DNA from: Branchinecta lynchi
Taxonomy: Eukaryota; Arthropoda; Branchiopoda; Anostraca; Branchinectidae
Length of the DNA stretch: 64,000 nt
Assembly: GCA_023053575.1 (NCBI GenBank)
Contig: JAKZAP010000022.1
Span: forward strand, 12,318,518-12,382,517
Reading direction: 5' to 3'
Shown: positions 55,978 to 64,000 of the stretch, piece by piece
Layout of the letters: each line of letters starts with the position of its first letter
Numbering within the stretch: the first letter of the stretch is position 1
Made by a program: the position numbers and the translations under genes
The notes under the pieces: generated by a model
Seen by the model: the letters and a program-made list of their open reading frames with translations, nothing else
Databases searched by the model: none
Told to the model about the DNA's origin: nothing

Positions 55978-56447
55978 TGTGCGGATCTCATATTCGTGCT
56001 AAGAATGCTGCTAGAAGAGTGCAACGAAAAAAGGAAAATGCTCTACCTAGTCTTCATTGACTTCGAAAAACCCTTTGACTCCATCTACCGTGCTACACTC
56101 TGGAGAGTGCTCCGGTACTATGGCATACCGGAAAAACTCGTAAGCCTGATAGCAGCCTTTTACGAAGACACGGAATGCTGTGTCCGTACCCGCGACGGCA
56201 ACACCAGATACTTCCAAATTATGACGGGCGTGAAGCAAGGGTGCGTTCTGTCTTCGCTGCTGTTCGTCCTGGTCATCGCCTACGTTCTAGGAAGATGTGA
56301 AGGATACGGCATTGACATCGGGGATGGCAGAAAAGTAGGAGACATAGACTTTGCCCTATCGAAAGCAGATTTAAACGACTCGACTCGTCGTTAGAGACGG
56401 GCCTACGACTGAAGCTGTGCAGAGCCAAAATTAACACAAAATTTTAA
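55978..56447 (+). pseudogene. Reverse transcriptase fragment lacking the FADD catalytic box
   Basis: Reads ADLIFVLRMLLEECNEKRK, LYLVFIDFEKPFDSIYR (first catalytic Asp present), LRYYGIPEKLVSLIAAFYED and MTGVKQGCVLSSLLF. After DIDFA, where DD-containing sequence is expected, the frame continues LSKADLND and stops at 56394. Shortly after, in another register, ETGLRLKLCRAKINTK resembles the RT thumb, so roughly 20-30 codons around the second catalytic aspartates were lost by deletion. The family looks like endonuclease-RT LINEs of RTE/CR1-like type and is distinct from the other three LINEs here. Confidence 0.75.
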
Positions 56448-56485
56448 ACGACTCGGGTTAAACGACTGATATGACTTAGCAAAAG

Positions 56486-56531
56486 GTAGTGGGGGGGGGG
56501 TGAATCACCCCCCCCCCCCCCCCCCCCCCTC
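56486..56531. repeat. G-run facing a 20-nt C-run
   Basis: A G11 run, TGAATCA, then a C-run and (CT)n. It would fold into a G:C hairpin. Similar homopolymer C or G runs occur at 2837-2851, 4977-4991 and 35339-35353, mostly next to repeat ends. Confidence 0.6.
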
Positions 56532-56922
56532 TCTCTTCGGTCCACCCCTGAGTCGCCTCAATCATAGCAGGTAGATAAAGTTGTGACCATGTTCCCTCCA
56601 GCGAGTCTAGTTCCTTCAACGGAGTGTTTCCAGACATGCTGTAGAGGGTTTTAGTCGTGACAAATAAGCCGGCCGGATTATAAAAGCTTGACCGAATACT
56701 GATGTCTGATCCAGCAACTTACATGGCCAGCATGATTGACTAACGTCGCAAGTCTGAAATTCAAGGCTCTATTCTTGAACCACATAGACAAGATGACTAG
56801 TAACCATATTAGCTGCGGATTACCCACGTCAAAATCTTTGACAAAGAAAGACAATATTTTTTGAAACAATTCGTATAAAAAATATAAGAGAATCTCGCAT
56901 GGCTAAAGAATAAACAGACATT

Positions 56923-57247
56923 CTAACCATATGCTGGCACGGGTGAATAGACAGAGGAAGCGCCACTGTAGTGGTCTGCTTGCTGTGCCTGGTATGGTTT
57001 CGGTGCAGGGTATGCTGGTGCTGGTGCATGATAAGCGGGAGCAGGAGCGTGATAAACCGGCGCTGGTGCGTGGTAAGCAGGAGCATGGTAAGCTGGCTTT
57101 GAAGGAGTATGATAGACGGGTTTTGGGGCCGGGGCATGATAAGGTGCTGGGGCGTGGTAGGCTGGAGCAGCGTGTCCCTTCGCTTTAGGATGCTTTGCTT
57201 TCTTAGCCTTCCTGTATGACACTGGCGCGGGCACATGGGCAGGTACA
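56923..57247 (-). CDS. Exon: C-terminal repeats of the cuticular-type gene
   Basis: The exon begins after TTTATTTACAG, completes an AG|T serine codon, and encodes SVPAHVPAPVSYRKAKKAKHP, then YHAPAP and AYPAPKP repeats, a Gln/Ser-rich QAQQADHYSGASSVYS stretch and a terminal PVPAYG before TAG. Intron 3 (57248-57751) upstream contains a two-copy direct repeat of about 62 bp (57546-57661). Confidence 0.68.
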
Positions 57248-60200
57248 CTGTAAATAAAAGATGGTATTTAAGGACAGACTTCAGCGCAAACGGAGTGAGT
57301 AGCCTACACACGGAAGTTTTACTATAAAAACTATGGATGTCACTGTCACAGAGAGAAGAATACAGACTAATTATCGGTCGCTTGTGGTGAACCAAATATT
57401 GGGTAGAACTCCGGAATCCGTCAGTCGTCAAGTGCTCTCATTCAGCGAACTTGTCTAACCAGCGCTGTGATAATAAACCTGTTTGACTGGATTTTGTTTC
57501 TGACTGGATTTCTTCCTCTTTTTCGTTTCTGATTGAATTTTGTGATAATATTGGATGATGACTACAATCCAGATGAACGGATAGTCCACAGCCGAAGCTA
57601 GTCTATATTGGATGATGCCTACAGTCCGGATGAACGGATAGCCCACAGCCGAAGCTAGTCAAGAATGTTTTTGCACGTTTTCCTAAATTACCTTGTTGCT
57701 ATGCGGACCCGCTCCCCCCAAATACTTAGATTATACAGCAAGAAAACTCACCTATAAACAGGTGCTGATGGTCGGTGATAAAGAGGTGCTGGTGCGTGAT
57801 AAACGGGAGCTGGTGCGTGGTAAACGGGTTTTGGTGCGTGATAAACGGGAGCTGGTGCGTGATAAACAGGTTTTGGGGCATGGTAAACAGGCTTTGGTGC
57901 GTGATAAACGGGTGCTGGTGCGTCATAAACGGGAGCTTGTGCGTGGTAAACGGGTTTTGGTGCGTGATAAACGGGAGCTGGTGCGTGGTAAACGGGTTTC
58001 GTTGCGTGATAAACGGGAGCTGGTGCGTCATAAACGGGGGCTGGTGCGTGATTAACGGGGGCTGGTGCGTGGTAAACCGGTTTTGGTGCGTGATAAACAG
58101 GTGCTGGGGCGTGATAAACCGGTTTTGGTGCTTGATAAACGGGTGCTGGGGCTGGATACGCAGCTGGTGCTGGTCCAGGATACGCATCTGGCGCTGATGC
58201 AACGTATGCAACTGAGGCTGGTGGAGCATAAGCAGCTTGGGAAGGTGCGGCCCACTGAGTTTGCTCTTGCGCTGCCGTGTCCCAAACAGATTGTTGCGGA
58301 ACTGCTTGTGGTATGGCCCATACAGCGGGTTCAGGTGCTGCCGAGTCAGAGAAAGATTGCTGTGGAGCTGCTTGGTGTGCGGCCCATACAGATGGTTCAG
58401 GTGCTGCCGTGTCAGAGAAAGATTGCTGTGGAGCTGCTTGTTCTGCGGCCCATACAGCTGGTTCTGGTGCTGCCGTGTCAAAGAAAGCCTGTTGTGGAGC
58501 TGCTGCTTGTGCGGTAAAAACGGACGGTACTTGTGCTGGCTCAATGTTGGCGACGGGGGCAGCATTAGCGCCAGGGGCAAAGTTGGCGCTAGAAAAAAAA
58601 TAAACGTGTAAACTTTAAGATGCGCTGGGTGCACTTCGACGGATCATTTGCTCTGCCTTTGTTTTCATTTGTGGGCTTATAACTCTTCTTTTATAACCTC
58701 ATCTGCCCATCCAACTTAATTTATAAAGATTATTTTATATTCTTCAATTTCAACTGAAAAGCCAAATTCTCTTGTTCGGATCTTGTTTTAAACGCAATAA
58801 TTTATTTCGGTTATCTAGAGATAACTGGTGCGAATAAACGTTCAGGATTTTCCGGACGGAAGTTTTGTGCTTTCATCACAAAATCTTAACTTTAAAGCGG
58901 ACCACAAGAAATGTTTTGCTACCACAAACACAATTATAACCATCCTTACTGCCGCTATGAATTTAACAAACAAAAAAAAAGAACGCCCTCAAACAATGAG
59001 CAAATTAAAAAAACAAACCAAATTTCCTAGGTTTGAAATAATTCGGTCTGGACTGAATCTTAGCCGATTATCCGGGACAGCCGTTATGGCACGTATTGAT
59101 TCAAGGACCAAAATAATTATTCCATCTATTACTCCAAACTGTTTATTACGGTACAAATACAAATACATTAACAAACCTAGACCAGTCTGGTACTCCTGAA
59201 GTCATACAAAACAGCAACCTGGCAATCAAGTTCAAATTTAAATAAACTAGTGGCTTCCGATCAGTAAGAGAAGCTAAACAGAATGCTTGGATTAGGTCTT
59301 AAAAAAAAAGGACTTCCAGTCCGGCAGCCCAACCTTGATCGTTTGACCCCAGGATAAGACCAAATTCACAGTTAAGAACGGGAAAATCTGAGCAATGGAC
59401 TAATGCATTTTCATTGTCATGTCATTCATAAGATGGAGAGCTTTAATAAGTCAGTCCGAAACTTTGGAGTTTTACCGTGAGATTAAGAAGGTGTTTGGGC
59501 CTGAGTTTTATTTTAAAATGAATCTACCTCAAAATATTTTGAAGTTGTGAATCCAGGCTAGAGCTAATTCCCTCCCCCCGTTTGGTAGATTTAGAGTTTT
59601 TGATAGGCATAGGACTGGTCCAGATGTCAGGTATAATTGCCAACTTTGCAAAGCAGGGGTAGAGGAAAATATGGACCACTTTCTCAATCGATGCCAGGAG
59701 CTTTCGGAGTTAAGGGGATCTTATTTTAAGGGGAGTGTTTTGCTTCCTCCGGATATCCTGGATAGTACTTCGGAAAGGGTTATAAAAAAGGTGTGCGAAT
59801 TTATCGACGGAGCGCTGAAGCTAAGAGCGATTAAGCTTAGTAGTGAGGCTTCATAGCCGTAGGACAATATTGTTGTTGTCTTCTTTTGTAATGTGTATTG
59901 TTGTTGTCTTATGTATATGGCCCCTGGGCTTTTAAATACACTTATTATTATAAGATGGTGGAGGAGTACGACGAAAGATTTTCAGAAATCGCTGAGCAGT
60001 TTTGATTTCTTTGACATTTGTAATGAAGTAGTCATTCAAGTAGACACTGCTTGCAAATCAAAATTATAATAGGCTTTTTGTAGTCCTTTAGGCAAGTGAA
60101 AAGTTGGCTTTTTTGGTAAAAAAAAAAGGTGCCTTTTTAAGAATAGAAATCTTATATAAAAAGAAAAGAAATAAAACTAAAACTACTGACGAGCAAATCT

Positions 60201-61810
60201 TGAAGGAGACGAAGTGGGGCCTACCACAGGGGAACTAAAATAGATGGTAAGTTTTCGGGTTGATTTACCAATTGGGAGGATGAGGACGATATAGGGAAAA
60301 TAAGGTCTTGCCATATGTGCAGTTTACGAGGAGAGAGTATTTTCATTACGTAGATAATTAGATATTAGCGCGAGAAGTGATGGAAAATTTCGCAAGAAAT
60401 GTGGGAACGGCAAATTAGGGTGACCTTCGTCGGTTCGGGAGGCTTCTCAGGCCAGATCTGGAGAACCGTGAGTGTTTTGGCGATAAGGAGCGAAGATGAT
60501 TAAAGTGTTTTGTTTTTTGGTGTTAATAATAACATAATTAGAATTTGTGAGTGTTGTTTATTATTTCATATATCTTTCTCCCGCCTCGGGCTTTCGGGTA
60601 TTAAATTAGTTCATGCCGTAGGAAGATGATAACTCAAAAATAGGCGGACTGTTGATGGCGCTTGTTATTGAGAACGAAAATAATGAAATAATATCAGACT
60701 TAAGTACTGCTTTAGAGTAGACTATAGTTGATTATACATTCGTAAAGAAGCAACATCCCAGTACCGTTTCCCACCCAACTGTAGATTAAAGTTTACAAAG
60801 TTGGTACTCACACAACGTTCGACACCTGGTTTACGAAGTCCTGGGTAATACTGGCAACTTTGGCTGGTGCATTCAGTTCTACCGCTGCAGCCTCCTTCGC
60901 CAGTATATTCTCCGGTGCTGGTGCAGCGAAGTCGGCGATCGGGAGGAGATCAACAATAGGTGCCGGTTGGGAGATGAACAATGGTTCTTGTGAAACCTCC
61001 TGCAGCAACGGAACAACGGGTACGGACCGCACTATATCGTCTGTTCCTGGTGCAATGGCCTGGACTGGTGCATTGATCATAAGTTGCTGAGACAGGGCCA
61101 TCTTGACTGGTGCTGGTGAAAAAGAAAAGCATTGTCACTTGATATTACTGCATCTCTCAAATCAAGTTCACAAGGCTATGAGTTCACAAGGCACCTTGAA
61201 ATTCAGATATCAACCAAAGGGTGCGCTCGGACGCCTCGGTTGTTAGCTCTATAAGGTTGTTTTGTAATCTCACCGTCTCCTGGTTTACTGTGGGAATAAG
61301 CATAGGAGGTCATTCTCAAAGTCTTGTGATAGTGTTTAGTCGGAAGTCCGGGGAACAGCTTTGTCTCAGAAGAAAGCTGGGCCCTCCTGAGAATTCTAGT
61401 GCCTTATAGCCTTTTCGTGTGTATACAGTAAATAATAAACGGAATGGATTAAAAAGGCCTGGGCAACATCGTTGGCTCTGAACTCGACCTCTGCAACCAC
61501 TATGAAGGGAACAGTAGCTGACATCAGACAAAGGTCTTTCGGTCTGAAGTCATCATAAGGTTAGGTCTTGTTCTCCAACTTTTCTGCTAAAATATTTCTG
61601 GTTGAGCCACAGAGGACTTTCGCAGGATTTAGCTTGTGTGACTAAGCTCTTGTCGGAAACGAACTTCCGCATTTAATTTTTTTTTTATTTAGCATTTGCT
61701 ATTAGAACAAGCAATAATAAAATAACTTATATAAATAAACACTCACCATTTTCATCAAGCGTTGACGCTGAACACAGCGCGAAGAGTGTCGGCACAAGAA
61801 TTAGAAGTCG
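56923..61810 (-). CDS. Secreted Ala/Pro/Tyr/His-repeat protein, cuticular-type (4 exons found; first exon not located)
   Basis: Likely an extracellular structural protein of the arthropod cuticle; role inferred from composition. Four exons join in consistent phase: 61747-61810, 60812-61112, 57752-58588 and 56923-57247, totalling 1527 nt (508 codons plus a TAG stop at 56923-56925). Every junction is GT-AG: donors GTGAGT at 61746, 60811 and 57751, acceptors ending CACCAG, TTTCTAG and TTTACAG. The protein starts with a hydrophobic signal-peptide-like stretch (LLILVPTLFALCSAS), then about 100 Ala/Pro/Val-rich residues, four 22-residue repeats, a long block of VYHAPAP/VYHAPKP repeats, a short Lys-rich stretch (RKAKKAKHPKAK) and more YHAPAP repeats ending in PVPAYG. 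An in-frame TAG lies just upstream of the signal exon, so the initiator Met must sit on an upstream exon, as is usual in cuticular genes. No chitin-binding Rebers-Riddiford domain is visible. Tyr and His would suit oxidative cross-linking. Confidence 0.72.
57752..58588 (-). CDS. Exon: repeat-rich centre of the cuticular-type gene
   Basis: The 837-nt exon opens in phase 2 after ...TTTCTAG. It encodes ANFAPGANAAPVANIEPA, then four tandem 22-residue repeats (pattern AAPQQSFSDTAAPEPSVWAA, about 58268-58525), then a linker of YPGPAP and YPAPAP units and roughly 18 copies of VYHAPAP, VYHAPKP and VYDAPAP. The donor TATAG|GTGAGT is at 57751. The other frames and the opposite strand carry long spurious ORFs (302, 150 and 140 codons) caused only by the repeat; the frame used here is the one that joins its neighbours in phase and has the cuticular composition. 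Confidence 0.68.
58589..60811 (-). other. Intron 2 of the cuticular-type gene
   Basis: Bounded by GTGAGT (60811) and TTTCTAG (58589). It contains the antisense LINE fragment 59438-59955 and AT-rich filler. Confidence 0.6.
59438..59955 (+). pseudogene. LINE ORF2 3' fragment in intron 2 of the cuticular-type gene
   Basis: Reads SETLEFYREIKKVFGPEFYF, then KMNLPQNILKL, a TGA (59548-59550) where the full LINE has Trp, then IQARANSLP, CQLCKAGVEENMDHFLNRC (CCHC knuckle) and a C-terminus ending at TAG 59854-59856. It aligns with the end of the 18.6-kb LINE (YYKEVKQIFGMEFYFKLYLP, LRANCLP, CPLC) but is clearly diverged, so it is a related family, not the same copy. A 3' UTR with GGCCCCTGGGCTTTTAAATA and a TTATTATTATA tail follows. 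It is antisense to the host gene. Confidence 0.8.
60812..61112 (-). CDS. Exon: Ala/Pro/Val-rich N-terminal region of the cuticular-type gene
   Basis: The 301-nt exon completes the split Ala codon (G|CA), begins APVKMALSQQL and ends in phase 2 (GT|GTGAGT), the last codon being completed by the C that opens the next exon. It is low in Tyr and His, contains an acidic middle (PAPENILAKEAAAVEL), and matches no domain I recognise. An ATG at 61099-61101 lies inside it but is preceded by an open frame and a good acceptor, so it is probably internal. Confidence 0.65.
61113..61746 (-). other. Intron 1 (after the signal exon) of the cuticular-type gene
   Basis: Bounded by GTGAGT (61746) and TTTTTCACCAG (61113). 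No repeat recognised; the ORFs inside are spurious. Confidence 0.6.
61747..61810 (-). CDS. Exon: signal peptide of the cuticular-type gene
   Basis: The 64-nt exon is bounded by an acceptor (pyrimidine-rich ...ACTTTAG) and the donor G|GTGAGT. It encodes RLLILVPTLFALCSASTLDEN and ends in phase 1. The hydrophobic core followed by CSA is a plausible signal peptidase site. The initiator exon lies further upstream; a 1.6-kb hAT-like element at 62015-63615 occupies that side, and no first exon could be picked out. Confidence 0.65.
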
Positions 61811-61951
61811 CTAAAGTAAAAGCAAACATTATTTAGCTTGAACCGCCAAAGTTGTCAAATAAGAGATCATAATTCAGTTACAAATCAGAAGAAACAATAG
61901 CTAACTCATATAGCACTTGCAGGTAATATGTCTTTCAGTAAAGGGTCTGGA

Positions 61952-62004
61952 CATACAAATGGAACAGCTCGTACATGACATGTACTAGTTGTTCCATTTG
62001 TATG
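61952..62004. repeat. 53-nt hairpin next to the hAT-like element
   Basis: CATACAAATGGAACA pairs with TGTTCCATTTGTATG around a GTACATGACATGTAC centre. It abuts the G-run before the element at 62015. A degraded family A 5' end (AACTCATATAGCACTTGCAG) lies just before it at about 61903. Confidence 0.6.
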
Positions 62005-62014
62005 TGAGGGGGGG

Positions 62015-63615
62015 CAGGGGCGTCCCGAGGGGTGGGTGGGGGTGTTGGGCGCAGCGTCCCCCCTACGTTTTGGGCATTCGGTCAAATTTTCGCCGAAGGC
62101 GAAAATTCGGTCAAACGGGCATAGCGGCGAAGCCGTGATGCCCTTTTCATAAAATCTTGTGTCCCCGCATTTCGAAATTGGGTGATTTAATGTGTTTATT
62201 GGTTCCCCTTTCTTTATCGAATTGGCTATTTCACCCAACTTTTGCTCGGTGATCTAACCTGTTTATTTGGTCTCATTCGTTACGAATTTGGTAATTCACC
62301 GGACTTCTCAAGTCCGTATCTGCTGTATTGCATTCCGTCAGTCCATTTCTGAATTCGGTCATTAATCAGATTCTTTTGGATCAGATTCATGACCGAATTC
62401 GATAATTCATCCAGCTTTTGTTCAGTCTGCATCGATTTCGCCGCATTCGGTCCTTCCTTGTGTAAATTCGGTGATTTAACCTGTTTATTCGGTCTCATTC
62501 TTTACCGAATTCGGTAACTCCGTCGCATTCGGTTGGTCTATTTCTTAATTCGTGCCATTAATTTTTACTAGACTTGCCGAATTTGGTTGTTTTAGGTGGT
62601 TCTAACAAGAGTTTTATTTTTCGGTATACTACGAATTCATTATTTGCTTCAACCCAGTTACCGAGTTGGGTAATTTAAATGGCATTTATTTAGCTCTCGG
62701 TCTTTACCATTTACGGTAGCTTCACCGGGTTGCTGTTTGTTTTTTACTTCTTAGGATTGCAATACTTCAGGAATAAGCACGTCTCTTGACGTGAAAACTA
62801 GCCTACTTTCGTTTGCTGTAAATTCCGAACAAATGTACTTCGTATCCTGTTTACCCTGGATCGCCCTTTCGTCGCCAGACAACTCTGGGCTGAATAGGTA
62901 ATCTTGGGATCGCAGATAGCACTTTTATCATCAGTGTTTCCACAAAGTTTCGCCCGCGGTGCATTTAGCAGTTTTTACTAGGTAGACAAAGGTTGCCTTA
63001 TTTAGTTGGCCGTTTGAGTCTTAGAATTTCCGGGGGATATAAATATGTTAAAATCTAGAATTTGTATTGAACTGAACTGAATTAGATAAATGTTTAGTTG
63101 TTAGGCGGATTAAACAAATTTCGCCTGCGGCACATTAATTAATCATGGGCACAGCCATTAGCGACGTTGTCGCTATGCAGCAACGCCATTTTTGCCATTG
63201 TTTCAAATCCTGTTGGCTAAACTGAAAGGTCTTCCAAAGGTAAAAGGCTAAAAAAACAGAAGCGGAAAAGCGTGACAACGCGTCAATTTTTCTCTTTAGA
63301 CTTGTTTGTCTGTACTCTGCACCTTTTTAGGTTGTAGCTTCATGAAGGCAACTCGCTGTGTTCTTACAACTTTTTTTAATAAATTCAGTAAAAATCAGGT
63401 AGCAGTTTGGTAGTTTCAGCCCAAGCTGACTGCGAATCAAGCTTGATTGGCTTGAGCCTGAAGAGGACCCTTGCCAAGAAGGGCCGAAATATAGCTCGAA
63501 TAAAATGTAGCTGACTTATCCGTTTTGCACAATCAAATAATCAGGTAGCAATTTGGTCAATTTTACCAGATGCGCCCCCCCCCCCCCCAATGAAGAAAGG
63601 CTCGGGACGCCCCTG
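62015..63615. mobile_element. 1.6-kb non-autonomous hAT-like element
   Basis: Termini CAGGGGCGTCCCGAG and CTCGGGACGCCCCTG are perfect 15-bp inverted repeats. Flanks are G-runs, so a duplication cannot be confirmed. The interior has repeated ACCGAATTCGGTAA-like segments (62270-62600), a palindromic CGCCGAAGGCGAAAATTCGG stretch, and a family F copy with an intact ribozyme-like motif (63412-63540). No transposase ORF. Confidence 0.65.
63454..63497 (+). ncRNA. Hammerhead-ribozyme-like motif, subtype 1
   Basis: GAGC/GCTC stem I (63454-63457, 63494-63497), CTGAAGA, stem II, GAAA (63486-63489), TAT, A17 at 63493. It lies inside the hAT-like element 62015-63615, and its 5' flank is the inverted family sequence TTCAGCCCAAGCTGACTGCG. 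Confidence 0.6.
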
Positions 63616-64000
63616 GGGGGGGGGGACTTGGTGGGCAGGACAGTTACAAGCCCTACGTCCATATTTATATACTAAGAACGGATCCGGGAAATGTGGGGAA
63701 GTCGGAAGGATTTCCTGAATATTTTGTGGCATGAATAACTGTCGAAAACGGAATCTGATCCGGGACATGATAGCTGGCGAGAGCACACAATCAGTCATTA
63801 CTTCGTCCAACCCTAAGACAAAGCAAAGTATCCTGTCTTGGACTGAATAAAAACAAGCAATAAACAGTCAGGCTGCTACTTTGAATCTAAAAAATGACTG
63901 ATGACTTAACAAAAATCCAAAAATGAAGCAGAATTTGCCAGTTAAAGCTTGGGCGGAGGAAAGGGCAAGTGCGAAAGTTTTCAGAAAACAAACAAAACAG
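63616..64000. other. Unassigned window end
   Basis: After the G-run flank of the hAT-like element there is a weak family A-like core piece (GGATCCGGGAAATGTGGGG, 63680-63770), then AT-rich DNA. The missing first exon of the cuticular-type gene may lie here or beyond. Confidence 0.3.

Noticed and set aside
57693..58634. Long ORFs (302 codons minus, 120-150 codons plus) over the repeat exon
   Set aside because: They are shadows of the VYHAPAP repeat; their composition is an artefact of the period-3-compatible repeat and only one frame joins the neighbouring exons in phase.

Overview
The window is repeat-rich metazoan nuclear DNA, most probably from an arthropod (a crustacean fits; this is inference). 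Evidence for a eukaryote: one gene with GT-AG introns in consistent phase, several non-LTR retrotransposons, many short foldback DNA transposons, minisatellites and almost no long ORFs. Evidence for an arthropod: the only host gene recognised (56923-61810, minus) encodes a secreted protein made of Ala/Pro/Tyr/His repeats like those of cuticular proteins.

Layout. 0-6.1 kb: 3' end of one repeat family (B), a complete copy of another (family A, 726-2509), a 1-kb near-perfect palindrome with a piece of family A at its centre (2926-3913), and inverted-repeat elements carrying a hammerhead-ribozyme-like motif. 6.1-11 kb: a 3' fragment of a Jockey/CR1-like LINE (7206-7612) and a decayed tyrosine recombinase (9723-10893). 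11-18.5 kb: an array of 281-bp units inside a family A element, plus MITEs and a tRNA-like remnant. 18.6-23.5 kb: an almost full-length LINE on the minus strand, whose ORF1 and ORF2 share one reading frame and are separated by a single TAG. 24.6-32.1 kb: hAT-like MITEs with 8-bp target duplications, large foldbacks, a LINE 3' fragment (26395-26620), family B, and a cluster of ribozyme-like motifs. 32.6-34.2 kb: a 26-bp minisatellite. 35-46.5 kb: further copies of families A and B with nested MITEs. 49.8-56.4 kb: dispersed repeat E, a 1.87-kb foldback with a 6-bp target duplication and helix-turn-helix coding remnants in both arms, a tandem-repeat field, and an RT fragment lacking its catalytic FADD box. 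56.9-61.8 kb: the cuticular-type gene, with a LINE fragment in one intron. 62-63.6 kb: a 1.6-kb hAT-like non-autonomous element.

Two signals stand out. First, a 44-nt motif with every invariant hammerhead position and a covarying stem I is intact at five places (5980, 30750, 31823, 31968, 63454) and degenerate at four to six more; it resembles the minimal hammerheads of Penelope-like elements. Second, families A and B are unrelated in sequence but share one architecture: a 5' end starting AACAAGA, tandem core repeats, a GACGGACGG-type microsatellite, and a 3' terminal hairpin that repeats a 5' subterminal motif. That is the layout of Helentron-associated (DINE-1/pearl-like) elements.

The genes here do not form a pathway. 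Apart from the cuticular-type gene, the window is a record of nested transposon insertions. No rRNA gene, intact tRNA or CRISPR array was seen.
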